A stretch of 64,000 nucleotides of DNA from JAGNGI01 sp035448825. GTDB lineage: Bacteria; Fidelibacterota; UBA2242. Within the stretch, counting starts at the first letter, position 1; every line of letters begins with the position of its first letter. The position numbers were made by a program, and so were the translations under genes. The DNA is taken from assembly GCA_035448825.1 (NCBI GenBank), contig DAOTJS010000009.1:1-64000 (forward strand), in the 5' to 3' direction. The notes beneath the pieces were generated by a model that was not told the DNA's origin, did not search any database, and worked only from the letters and a program-made list of their open reading frames with translations. Positions 35,026 through 43,655 of this stretch are shown here, one piece after another.

Positions 35026-36477
35026 ATGGCTAAAATTGATCTAAACCCCGATTACTATTCCGAACTCGCTCAGTTTACAATCGAGAGTGATGTTGATGCT
35101 ATTCTTTGGATTGATGCTGAGAGTACGATTTACCGGGTCAATCAAGCCGCCTGTCAGTTATTACAATTCTCGCCTGACGAACTGATCGGCAAAAATTTAG
35201 ATGATATAATGGACATTCAGAATGATCCGAACAAAGCCGACCTACATCACTTTTTAGATCAAATTAGTATCATAAAAAAGAATGGAGTCGCAGTTATCGA
35301 AAACAATTTCCGGACGAAAGATGGTCGGATTCTGACTCTGGAAATCTCGGCGCATTTATTTATTTTTAAAAATCATGAATACATTTGCGTGTTCGCCAGA
35401 GATATAACCGAACGAAAAAAAGCTCAGGAAGAATTACAAAAGACACTAAAGGAATTGGAATTTTTAAAAAATAAATTATATGAAGAAAATATTTACCTTC
35501 AGAATGAAATTAAACTAACGCACAATTTTGAAGAAATTATCGGTAAAAGTCAGAGCCTCCGCAAGGTTCTGGAAAAAGTGGAACAGGTAGCCGCTACCGA
35601 TGCCACCGTATTAATTCAGGGAGAAACCGGAACCGGGAAAGAACTTATTGCCCGCACCATTCACCATATTAGTGCGCGCAGTTCCAGCCCGTTGGTCAAG
35701 GTAAATTGTGCGACTTTACCAGCCGCTTTAATTGAAAGTGAATTATTTGGACATGAGAAGGGGGCTTTTACCGGAGCGCTTTATCGTAAAATGGGACGTT
35801 TTGAATTGGCTAATGGCGGTACGATTTTCCTGGATGAAATCGGTGACCTACCCCTGGAAATCCAGTCTAAGCTTTTAAGAGTAATTCAGGAAGGCGAATT
35901 TGAACGAATTGGTAGTCCTAAAACCCTTAAAACCGACGTGCGGATTATAGCCGCGACCAATCGCAACCTTGAAGCCGCAGTTCAAAGCGGCGAATTTCGC
36001 AAAGACCTCTATTATCGTTTGAATGTTTTCCCGATTCAGGTTCCGCCTCTACGCGAAAGAACGGAAGATATTCCTCTTTTAGTACATCATTTTGTCCAGA
36101 AATATTCGAAGAAAATCGGTCGCAAAATAGATATTGTACCAGCTAAGGTAATGCGTACTTTAACAAGCTATAATTGGCCGGGAAATATCCGGGAGCTAGA
36201 AAATATTATCGAAAGAGCCGTTATCATTACCAATGGACGGACGCTTCGGATTGGTAATTGGTTTACAACTGATACGCCGGTGATAAATAAAGAAAAAATT
36301 CAATCCTTACGAGAAGCCGAAAAGGATTACATCCTAAAAGTACTATCCTTGACAAACTGGCGGGTCAGCGGTCCTAAGGGAGCCGCTCAACTCTTGGATA
36401 TCAATCCTCAAACATTAGTCTCCAAAATGAAAAAATTGGGGATTCAGCGGAATATGCCCAATAATGAATTATCATAA
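35026..36477 (+). CDS. Sigma-54-dependent transcriptional activator with PAS domain
   Basis: The 483-residue regulator has an N-terminal PAS sensor (about residues 15-135; VNQAACQLLQFSPDELIG, FARDITERKKAQEE), a short coiled coil, an AAA+ domain with GETGTGKELIARTIH and the sigma-54-contact loop GAFTGA, and a C-terminal Fis-type helix-turn-helix (AAQLLDINPQTLVSKMKKLGI). There is no response-regulator receiver, so a ligand or redox cue through PAS is likely. I start at ATG 35026; TTG 35011 is also open. A sigma-54-type promoter lies 110 bases after its stop. Confidence 0.92.
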   Translation: MAKIDLNPDYYSELAQFTIESDVDAILWIDAESTIYRVNQAACQLLQFSPDELIGKNLDDIMDIQNDPNKADLHHFLDQISIIKKNGVAVIENNFRTKDGRILTLEISAHLFIFKNHEYICVFARDITERKKAQEELQKTLKELEFLKNKLYEENIYLQNEIKLTHNFEEIIGKSQSLRKVLEKVEQVAATDATVLIQGETGTGKELIARTIHHISARSSSPLVKVNCATLPAALIESELFGHEKGAFTGALYRKMGRFELANGGTIFLDEIGDLPLEIQSKLLRVIQEGEFERIGSPKTLKTDVRIIAATNRNLEAAVQSGEFRKDLYYRLNVFPIQVPPLRERTEDIPLLVHHFVQKYSKKIGRKIDIVPAKVMRTLTSYNWPGNIRELENIIERAVIITNGRTLRIGNWFTTDTPVINKEKIQSLREAEKDYILKVLSLTNWRVSGPKGAAQLLDINPQTLVSKMKKLGIQRNMPNNELS

Positions 36478-36586
36478 ATTATATGATATTTCATAAATAA
36501 ACCGATTGCTAACTGCAGTGATATCTAACCGCAAACATTGCGTTAATCTTTAAATAGTAAACTGTTATCAAACATAACCATAGACT

Positions 36587-36602
36587 TGGTACGGATTTTG
36601 TC
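36587..36602 (+). promoter_or_regulatory. Sigma-54-type (-24/-12) promoter for the thioredoxin-fold gene
   Basis: TGGTACG-GATT-TTGTC matches the consensus TGGCACG-N4-TTGCW with C to T changes in both elements. GG (36588-36589) and GT (36600-36601) have the exact ten-base spacing. Transcription would start near 36613. The -12 element has the same TTGTC form as the dnaK site, and the gene for a sigma-54 activator lies directly upstream. Confidence 0.6.
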
Positions 36603-36658
36603 CTATAATTAGTTGTATGAAAGACAAAAAAAGAAACAAAAGTCCTAAAAAAGAAGAT

Positions 36659-36970
36659 ATGGAAATTATTGATGTATCAACTTTTGATAAATTGATTCAG
36701 AGCGACAAACCGGTGGTGATAGAGTTTTATGATGAAAAAATCAGCACAAGTTATATTGTGGATTCAATATTGTCTCGCATCGCCAATTATTTTCAGAACC
36801 GTGTAAAAATTTTGAGACTGCATATAAACCAGCACCGGGCAATTGCGAATAAATATCATATTTTTTCCTCACCAGCGACTTTGATCTTTTTAAATGGTAA
36901 ACTAATCGAAATTATTCTCGGGACTTTTTCGCAGAACCAAATAATTGAGATTCTTAACAGTCTTCTTTAA
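36659..36970 (+). CDS. Thioredoxin-fold protein lacking the redox cysteines
   Basis: The 103-residue product follows the thioredoxin pattern: DVSTFDKLIQSDKPVVIEFYD, then RVKILRLHINQHRAIANKYHI, FSSPATLIFLNG with the cis-proline, and a last helix. The usual WCGPC is replaced by DEKISTS, so it cannot do disulfide exchange and may bind a partner. I choose ATG 36659 (AAGAAG upstream) over ATG 36617, because the sigma-54-type promoter would start transcription only about four bases before 36617. It precedes a radical SAM gene by 23 bases. Confidence 0.75.
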   Translation: MEIIDVSTFDKLIQSDKPVVIEFYDEKISTSYIVDSILSRIANYFQNRVKILRLHINQHRAIANKYHIFSSPATLIFLNGKLIEIILGTFSQNQIIEILNSLL

Positions 36971-36993
36971 TGTAAAGAAAAGGAGGTTCAAAT

Positions 36994-38412
36994 ATGGCGA
37001 CCTTTAAGAATTACATCAATAAAATTGCGCTCGATAAATTAGTGACCTATTGTATTAAAGACCCTCAAAAGCATATACCTAAGCTTATTGATTTGGTTGA
37101 AAAAAGCGCATGGCTTCCAATTCATAAAAGTTATGTCCAGGGCGCGAAAAGTATTATTAGCAATCCCGACTCGAATTGGTATCAACTAGCTACGCGAGCA
37201 ATTAGGGATATAGACCCGGACATCATTCACAAAATGATTAGGAATTTCTTTATTAACTCCGGATTCGAAGGACAGGCTAAGATAGTCGAGGAACGAGAAA
37301 TGTACGGTTTTGGCGTTCCCTGGGCGGTGCTAATGGATCCGACCTCAGCTTGTAACTTGAAATGTAAGGGTTGTTGGGCAAGTGAATATGATAAGAGTCT
37401 TAACCTTGATAACGGTACAATTGACCGAATAATTCGGGAAGGTAAAGAGCTGGGCATTTATTTCTATATTTACAGCGGTGGTGAGCCGCTAATCCGCAAA
37501 AACGATTTGATAAGGCTGGCTGAAAAACACTCTGACTGCGTCTTTTTATCATTTACGAATGGCACTTTAGTTGATGAACGTTTTGCGGATGAATTGCAAA
37601 GAGTGGGAAATTTTTCGCTGGCATTAAGCATTGAAGGCGATGAAGAAGCAACCGATTTCCGAAGAGGTAAAGGCAGTTACCAAAAACTGATTTCTGCGAT
37701 GAAAATTTTGAAATCACGAGGCATTCCTTTTGGTTTTTCGACCTGCTATCATAGCCAGAACTGGAATATTGTGGCTGAGCCGGAATATCTTGATCAGATG
37801 ATTGAGGCTGGCTGTCTTTTCGGCTGGTATTTTACTTATATGCCGCTGGGAAAACACGCCGATCTTAGTTTGCTTGCCCGTCCGGAACATCGAGAGCATA
37901 TGTACTACCGTGTGCGCGAAGCACGTCAGACCAAACCAATTTTCTTGATTGATTTCTGGAATGACGGAGAATATGTCAATGGTTGTATTGCCGGTGGGCG
38001 TCGTTATCTCCATATCAATGCCAATGGCGATGTCGAACCCTGCGCCTTCATTCATTATTCCGATACAAACATTAAGAATGTATCTTTAATGGAGGCTTTA
38101 CAATCACCATTGTTCCTCCAGTATCAAAAGCATCAACCATTTAATCAAAATCATCTGAGGCCTTGTCCATTACTGGATAATCCGGACGCTTTAAAATCAA
38201 TTGTGTTGGCGACTGGAGCCTATTCGACTCAGCATATAGATCGTGAGGATGTTGTAGAATTAACTGATAAATGTCAGGCAGCGGCGCGAGCCTGGAAACC
38301 GACAGCAGAAAGATTGTGGGAAAAGACCTTGAAAAATCGTGCTAAAAAAATTACCAATTTCAAAGAACACGAACAGGAAATCGTTAATGCCGAAGCCCAG
38401 GAATTAATGTGA
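36994..38412 (+). CDS. Radical SAM protein with SPASM-type C-terminus
   Basis: The 472-residue protein has the radical SAM cluster motif C120-x3-C124-x2-C127 (SACNLKCKGCW), YSGGEPLIRK for SAM binding, and a C-terminal cysteine-rich SPASM-like segment (NGCIAGGRRYLHINANGDVE, PCAF, then RPCPLLDNP). SPASM members often modify peptides or cofactors, but the substrate here is unknown. About 90 residues precede the core. AAAGGAGGTTC lies upstream. It appears to be co-transcribed with the cysteine-less thioredoxin-fold protein. Confidence 0.85.
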   Translation: MATFKNYINKIALDKLVTYCIKDPQKHIPKLIDLVEKSAWLPIHKSYVQGAKSIISNPDSNWYQLATRAIRDIDPDIIHKMIRNFFINSGFEGQAKIVEEREMYGFGVPWAVLMDPTSACNLKCKGCWASEYDKSLNLDNGTIDRIIREGKELGIYFYIYSGGEPLIRKNDLIRLAEKHSDCVFLSFTNGTLVDERFADELQRVGNFSLALSIEGDEEATDFRRGKGSYQKLISAMKILKSRGIPFGFSTCYHSQNWNIVAEPEYLDQMIEAGCLFGWYFTYMPLGKHADLSLLARPEHREHMYYRVREARQTKPIFLIDFWNDGEYVNGCIAGGRRYLHINANGDVEPCAFIHYSDTNIKNVSLMEALQSPLFLQYQKHQPFNQNHLRPCPLLDNPDALKSIVLATGAYSTQHIDREDVVELTDKCQAAARAWKPTAERLWEKTLKNRAKKITNFKEHEQEIVNAEAQELM

Positions 38413-38416
38413 TATT

Positions 38417-38817
38417 ATGTGGCAAACGTGGATTAATTTAGTTGTGAGCTTATGGTTAGTACTTTCCGGCCTGATTGACTTGGCAAATAGACCTAATATG
38501 ATAATTCGTGGGGTTATATTACCGTTCTTGGATTTTGGCAGTGCAAGAAATGGCAGTCGGTAGTGATAGGTATATTGGGAATATGGCTTTTCATCAGCGG
38601 ACTAATCGGTGGAACTTTGGTAAGCGGAATAAATTTAATAACCGTTGGAATTGCTGGTATTGTTTTTTTACTGTTATGCGCTCTCAAAAAAAGGAATCTT
38701 CATCTCCCGAGACTAAGTAGTCTCTCTTCCTCCCAAAAAGCGGTCGGTTCTCCAAATCCGGCCGCTTTTCTATTTATAACTAATATAGAAAAAGCCAGAA
38801 TTAAGAAAAAAATCTAA
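38417..38817 (+). pseudogene. Frameshifted SPW-repeat membrane protein gene
   Basis: Two frames each carry half of a small membrane protein. Frame one, from ATG 38417, reads MWQTWINLVVSLWLVLSGLI and stops at 38561-38563. The other frame, from 38509, reads WGYITVLGFWQCKKWQSVVI and then a second hydrophobic half (GIWLFISGLIGGTLVSGINL). Together they resemble an SPW-repeat protein; the frame changes near 38507, where one base seems lost. Causes could be a true mutation, an assembly error or programmed frameshifting. The second frame runs on through a terminator hairpin to 38817, so the original end was probably earlier. Confidence 0.6.
38736..38769 (+). terminator. Rho-independent terminator
   Basis: A 12-bp stem with one G-U pair (AAAAGCGGTCGG / CCGGCCGCTTTT, ten-base loop) is followed by CTATTTAT. 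It probably ends the transcript of the thioredoxin-fold, radical SAM and SPW genes. Confidence 0.85.
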
Positions 38818-39259
38818 TATTTTCTTAAATCTTTGTTTTCACGAATATTAAGTATTAAACCTATTATTAAGTTCTTTGATTGATCTGCAATTTAGAAATT
38901 TCAAGAGTATCTTAGTAATAAAAAAAGTGAAAATTATATCTCATCCTTCTCAACCAGCAGATAGAAGTGAATTTGGTTTGAGGATTTCAGGAAGTAGGGA
39001 AAGTGAAAATTCGATCTGAAGTTGAGACATCCCTCTGACCAAAATTTTTATTGGTAAATTAAAAAGTGTTAAATATATTTGAAACGGTTCAATGAATAAT
39101 TCAATTTTCAAATTCAATGTTAATGTTATGCATGAAACCCTGGGATAAATAATGTATTATCACATTAATAGATTCCATTAAAAAATATGAGTGCAATTTC
39201 AGTTACTTTACGCTTTTACCATTTACCACAAAATATTTCAATCCGGTAATGCAAAATTG
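38818..39259. other. AT-rich intergenic region before the xylanase gene
   Basis: No gene or RNA is recognised in these 442 bases. They are strongly AT-rich. The only notable site is the palindrome described at 39079-39092. The reading frame of the xylanase is open back to 39191, but without a ribosome site. Confidence 0.6.
39079..39092. promoter_or_regulatory. LacI-type operator-like palindrome
   Basis: TTGAAACGGTTCAA is an inverted repeat (TTGAA...TTCAA) around a central CG, the form bound by many LacI-family sugar repressors. It lies about 170 bases before the xylanase start and could control the whole sugar locus. No LacI gene is in the window. Confidence 0.4.
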
Positions 39260-40366
39260 ATGGCAGTTAATAATCAAAATAAAAACTTCAGCCAATTAAC
39301 TTTAAAGGAAGCTTTTAAAGATGATTTTAAGATTGGAGCGGCTCTCGATTCGCACCAGATTTACGGTCGTGATCAGATGGGTCTTGCCATAGTTGAAAAA
39401 CACTTTAATAGCATTACGCCGGAAAATGTTTTGAAATGGGAAGAAGTCCATCCGGAACCGAACCGATATAATTTCGAGGCGGCTGATCAGTTTGTTGCTT
39501 ATGGCGAAAAGCATAATATGCAAATCATTGGTCACTGTTTGGTCTGGTTTTTCCAGACGCCGGATTGGGTTTTTGAGGATGAGGCGGGTAAGCTATTAAG
39601 CCGCGAAGCATTGTTAGCGCGAATGAAGGAACACATTTTTACGGTAATGGGGCGTTATAAAGGTCGTATTCATGGCTGGGACGTCGTCAATGAAGCGCTG
39701 ATGATAGATGGGACTTTCCGGAAGTGCAAATGGCTCGATATTATTGGTGAAGACTACATTCTCAAAGCATTTGAATATGCTCATGAAGCCGATCCTGACG
39801 CCGAGCTTTATTATAATGAATACGATACTGAACATAAATCTAAACGTGAGGCACTCCTTCGGCTAATTCAGGACTTGCAGGCCAAAGGCGTCCGCGTAGA
39901 TGGAATTGGGACTCAAGGGCATTGGTTTTTGGATTATCCTTCTCTTGAAGAAATCGAAAAGGCGATCGTGGAGATTTCCACAACTAATGTTAAACAAATG
40001 ATAACAGAGCTGGATGTGGGAGTCCTTCCTTTTTATCCAGTTGATTCCCAGATGGTGGATATTAGTTCCTTCGATCCGGAAATGCAGAAAAAGTATAATC
40101 CTTACCCAAACGGTTTGCCGGATTCAGTCCAACAAGAACTAGCCAAACGTTATGCGGAACTTTTTGCTATTTTTCTTAAACATAGGGATAAAATTGATCG
40201 GGTGACGTTTTGGGCGGTTCATGACAAGCAATCCTGGCGCAGTTATTTACCGATTAGAGGAAGAGTGGAATACCCAATGTTGTTTGATCGCCAATGTCAA
40301 CCTAAACCAGCCCTGGAAGCTGTTTTAAAAGTTGCGCAAAATCGAGCCAAATTAGGGGAGAATTAA
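39260..40366 (+). CDS. GH10 endo-1,4-beta-xylanase, cytoplasmic
   Basis: GH10 enzymes cut xylan and xylo-oligosaccharides with retention. From ATG 39260 the product has 368 residues. The acid/base glutamate is E145 in WDVVNEAL and the nucleophile is E250 in ITELDVG. SITPENVLKWEEVHP and HCLVWFFQTPDWVF are family segments. No signal peptide is seen, so it should act inside the cell on imported oligomers. The frame is open back to 39191, but those residues do not fit. It heads the sugar locus. Confidence 0.92.
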   Translation: MAVNNQNKNFSQLTLKEAFKDDFKIGAALDSHQIYGRDQMGLAIVEKHFNSITPENVLKWEEVHPEPNRYNFEAADQFVAYGEKHNMQIIGHCLVWFFQTPDWVFEDEAGKLLSREALLARMKEHIFTVMGRYKGRIHGWDVVNEALMIDGTFRKCKWLDIIGEDYILKAFEYAHEADPDAELYYNEYDTEHKSKREALLRLIQDLQAKGVRVDGIGTQGHWFLDYPSLEEIEKAIVEISTTNVKQMITELDVGVLPFYPVDSQMVDISSFDPEMQKKYNPYPNGLPDSVQQELAKRYAELFAIFLKHRDKIDRVTFWAVHDKQSWRSYLPIRGRVEYPMLFDRQCQPKPALEAVLKVAQNRAKLGEN

Positions 40367-40461
40367 TTATTGAAAGATAAGAGCGAAATAGGAATCGGTT
40401 ATTCTATTATCAGGATGCGATCCATCGCTGTAACGTTTATTTAACTCAGGAAGAATTGCAA

Positions 40462-41679
40462 ATGGAAAAGAAAAAAGATCTTGAAATTGTCGCCGCCGGG
40501 CACACTTGCCTTGATTTGATACCAGCCTTTACAATTGAGGAAGAAGTCGAAAAAATGACTGATGTCCTCGTTCCCGGCAAAATGATCAATATGGGCGAAT
40601 GTGTTATTGCTGGTGGCGGACCGGTTACCAATGCCGGAGTCTCAATCCGGCGTCTGGGTGTGAAAACCGAATTAATTGGAAAAGTTGGAAATGACGATTT
40701 TGGCCGTCTGGTTTTAGACTGGTACGAGAAAAACGAAGGTCATTTCAAGGGCATTAAAATGGTAGAAGGTGAATCAACTTCCTATACCATCGCAATCTGT
40801 ATTCCCGGAATTGACCGTTTTTATCTACATCATTGCGGCGCCAATGACACATTTGGTTATGATGATATGGACTTTGATTTGGTGGAACGTGCCAAATTAA
40901 TGCTTTTCGGCTATCCACCGTGGATGCGTAAAATATACGAAAACACCGGCGCCGAGCTAACCAAAATCCTTAAAAAAACCAAAGAGTTGGGAACTACAAC
41001 GGCTCTCGACCTTTCTCTGCCAGATGTTGACAGTTATGCCGGACAGGTTGACTGGAAAGCTATTTTAACTGACTGGGTACCGTTATCGGATATTATGGTG
41101 CCGAGTGCGGAGGAATTGTTCTATTTTCTATATAAAGATAAATTCTTGGAAAAAAGGGATAAACTTGGACATAAGGAGACCGTTCTCGACCAAATGACCG
41201 TTAAGGAAATTTCTACGATGGGCAGGGACCTGATAAGAATGGGAGCGGCGATCGCAATGATAAAGTGCGGTAGTCGCGGCCTTTATATTTACACTGCCGG
41301 CCAAGAACGCTTGAAGAAGATGGGCGCGGCGGGATGTGCCGACCTTGAGAATTGGGCTAATCGCGAACTCTGGTTTCCGGTTTATCAGGAAGAAAAGTTC
41401 GTTGGCGCGCTGGGCTCCGGTGATTCGGCTATCGCCGGATTTCTCTCAGCCTTTGTCTGGGGGCATAGCATCGAATCTTGTTTGCGCTATGCTAATGCCG
41501 CCGGTAGTATGAATGTTACGGTACCTGACGGCTTAAGCTGGAATAAGGGCTTTGATGATTTGACCAGACGCATCAAAGCCGGTTGGAAAACCAAAGAGAT
41601 GAAAATAAACGAACCGGGCTGGAAAAAAGAACGCGAGTTCTGGGTTGGCCCGGATAATCGTGGTAAATGGGAATCATAA
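40462..41679 (+). CDS. PfkB-family carbohydrate kinase
   Basis: The 405-residue protein has the PfkB/ribokinase pattern: VAAGHTCLDLIP at the N-terminus, VIAGGGPVTNAGVSIRRLGV, and the anion-hole and catalytic aspartate in GALGSGDSAIAGFLSAF. It should phosphorylate a sugar. I start at ATG 40462, which has AGGAAG upstream, rather than TTG 40456. Its place between xylanase and GH3 suggests it acts on a sugar released by this locus, but the substrate cannot be told from sequence. Confidence 0.85.
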   Translation: MEKKKDLEIVAAGHTCLDLIPAFTIEEEVEKMTDVLVPGKMINMGECVIAGGGPVTNAGVSIRRLGVKTELIGKVGNDDFGRLVLDWYEKNEGHFKGIKMVEGESTSYTIAICIPGIDRFYLHHCGANDTFGYDDMDFDLVERAKLMLFGYPPWMRKIYENTGAELTKILKKTKELGTTTALDLSLPDVDSYAGQVDWKAILTDWVPLSDIMVPSAEELFYFLYKDKFLEKRDKLGHKETVLDQMTVKEISTMGRDLIRMGAAIAMIKCGSRGLYIYTAGQERLKKMGAAGCADLENWANRELWFPVYQEEKFVGALGSGDSAIAGFLSAFVWGHSIESCLRYANAAGSMNVTVPDGLSWNKGFDDLTRRIKAGWKTKEMKINEPGWKKEREFWVGPDNRGKWES

Positions 41680-41696
41680 AATAATAGGAGAATAAA

Positions 41697-43514
41697 ATGT
41701 CGAAAGAGAGAGATGTATTTATTCAGAAAAAAATAGCCGGAATGACTTTAATGGAAAAAATCGGGCAATTGCTGACTTTTACTCGTCGGGGCACACTTCT
41801 TACCCCGAGTGGTATTGAGCAGATTACCCGCTTACATTGCGGCGGTTTGTGTCTCGAACCTTATGCGGTCGAGACTTGTAAAAATCTATATTGGGGCAAT
41901 TCCCAGATAGATAAGACTTTTAAACCACCGGAAGATTATTTTAAAATAGCTAATAATTACTTTGATGGTAAGACTTTCGGCATCAGCATTACACCAGAAG
42001 AATATACCAAAGATTTGAACCGCTTACAGAAAATTGCTATGAGCCGGCCTTCGGGTATTCCTTTACATATGACTATTGATTTCGAAGGTGATTTTAAAAA
42101 TGATTATATGTCCGGTGGAATTCGCCAGTTTCCCGGACCGATGGGAATGGCGGCGATCGGTGATGAAAAATTGACTTACGAAATTGGAAAAACCATTGCC
42201 AGAATGTTGACAGCGATCGGTGTTACTCAGATGTACTCGCCGGTCTGTGACGTCAATACCAATCCAAGAAATCCGGAGATTGGTGTACGCTCTTTCAGTG
42301 ATGATCCTGAAGTTTGCGCCAGACATGCCGTGGCATTGATCCGAGGCTTGCAAGATTACGGTATTGCCGCCACTGCCAAACATTTTCCTGGCAGGGGCGA
42401 TTCAGGTACAGATGCTCATGATGTGCTGGAAGTGCTAAATCTTGACAAGAAAAGAATGCACGAAGTCGAGCTAGTGCCTTTCAAAGCGGCGATTGATGCC
42501 GGTGTTAAGGCGATTATGACCGGGCATTCGGTGTATCCGGCTTATGACGACAAGTATCCTACTACATTGTCGGAAAGAATCCTGACCGGTCTTCTGAGGG
42601 AAGAACTGGGCTTTGAAGGTGTGATTGTATCCGATGCCATTGGTATGGCGGCAATTTTGAAACAATGGCCGCTGCCGCAAGCCTGCGCTATGGCAATCAA
42701 AGCCGGTTGCGATACCATTCTCTTAAAAGCCGATGATGAATCTCGTTCACAGTGTTTCTTCGGGATTAAGATGGCGGTCGAGCGCGGCGAACTTAGTGAA
42801 GAGCGAATCAATCAATCGGTCGCGCGTCTCCTGAAAATGAAATATGATCAGGGACTGTTTGAAACTGCCGGAGAAAATGATCCAGAGAAAACTCGGGAAA
42901 TTACCACCGCTAAAGAGGTGATTGATTTTTCCTGGGATGTGGCCAAAAAAGCCTTGATTGTAATGCGCGATGAACAACATCTTCTACCGCTAGATCCCAA
43001 GCAGAGAATTCTGGTCATTGAGCAACGCATTCCGTATGAGTTCCTTGGAAAAGACCCATATTGCCACACGCATATGTTTTGCGAGGCAATGGTCAACCAC
43101 AGTCAAAATTTGATCTTGGCGGATACGGCCTTTTCGGCTTATGAAGATGAGATCAAGGAATGTCTGGAATTAGCTAAGCAAGTTGACCTGGTCGTAATGA
43201 CTAATTACTATGCGCGTATAGTAAAATCCGGCAATAATCGGCTCCTGGTCAAGAAACTGAAAGAAGCTGGTCATAAAGTCATTGTCGTTACTAATAATCC
43301 TTATATCGAAGGTACTACTGTGGATGCCGACGCTGTCGTTTGCAATTTCAGTGGAACGCCGGATTCGATTCGGGTTTCGACTTACCTGCTTTATGGCAAA
43401 GTCATACCTTGTCCGACTACTAAATTGCCAGTAAAACCTGATGTGGTGGAGAAAACTTCCACTAAGGATCTCAAGGCGCCTAAAAAGCATCCGCTGAATC
43501 TTTCTTATTGTTAG
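41697..43514 (+). CDS. GH3-family glycoside hydrolase (NagZ-like)
   Basis: The 605-residue protein has the GH3 nucleophile D313 in IVSDAIGM. It also has KHFPGRGDSGTDAHD (residues 228-242), in which the Asp-x-His pair D239/H241 is the acid/base dyad of NagZ-type beta-N-acetylglucosaminidases. The Rossmann-like C-terminal domain follows. The D-x-H dyad points to an N-acetylhexosaminidase or phosphorylase-like activity, while the neighbours suggest xylo-oligosaccharides, so specificity is open. No signal peptide is seen. Confidence 0.85.
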   Translation: MSKERDVFIQKKIAGMTLMEKIGQLLTFTRRGTLLTPSGIEQITRLHCGGLCLEPYAVETCKNLYWGNSQIDKTFKPPEDYFKIANNYFDGKTFGISITPEEYTKDLNRLQKIAMSRPSGIPLHMTIDFEGDFKNDYMSGGIRQFPGPMGMAAIGDEKLTYEIGKTIARMLTAIGVTQMYSPVCDVNTNPRNPEIGVRSFSDDPEVCARHAVALIRGLQDYGIAATAKHFPGRGDSGTDAHDVLEVLNLDKKRMHEVELVPFKAAIDAGVKAIMTGHSVYPAYDDKYPTTLSERILTGLLREELGFEGVIVSDAIGMAAILKQWPLPQACAMAIKAGCDTILLKADDESRSQCFFGIKMAVERGELSEERINQSVARLLKMKYDQGLFETAGENDPEKTREITTAKEVIDFSWDVAKKALIVMRDEQHLLPLDPKQRILVIEQRIPYEFLGKDPYCHTHMFCEAMVNHSQNLILADTAFSAYEDEIKECLELAKQVDLVVMTNYYARIVKSGNNRLLVKKLKEAGHKVIVVTNNPYIEGTTVDADAVVCNFSGTPDSIRVSTYLLYGKVIPCPTTKLPVKPDVVEKTSTKDLKAPKKHPLNLSYC

Positions 43515-43655
43515 TTAAGGTGAGCCGCATAGGAAATAACTCTATGAGGTTCGGAAAATTATAGCAACTCTTTTTCTAGTAAGTTGAAAAAGAAATTGTG
43601 AACAATGAAGGAAGGTAAATATTTAAAAATTAAATAATTAATCGGGAAAAATAGC

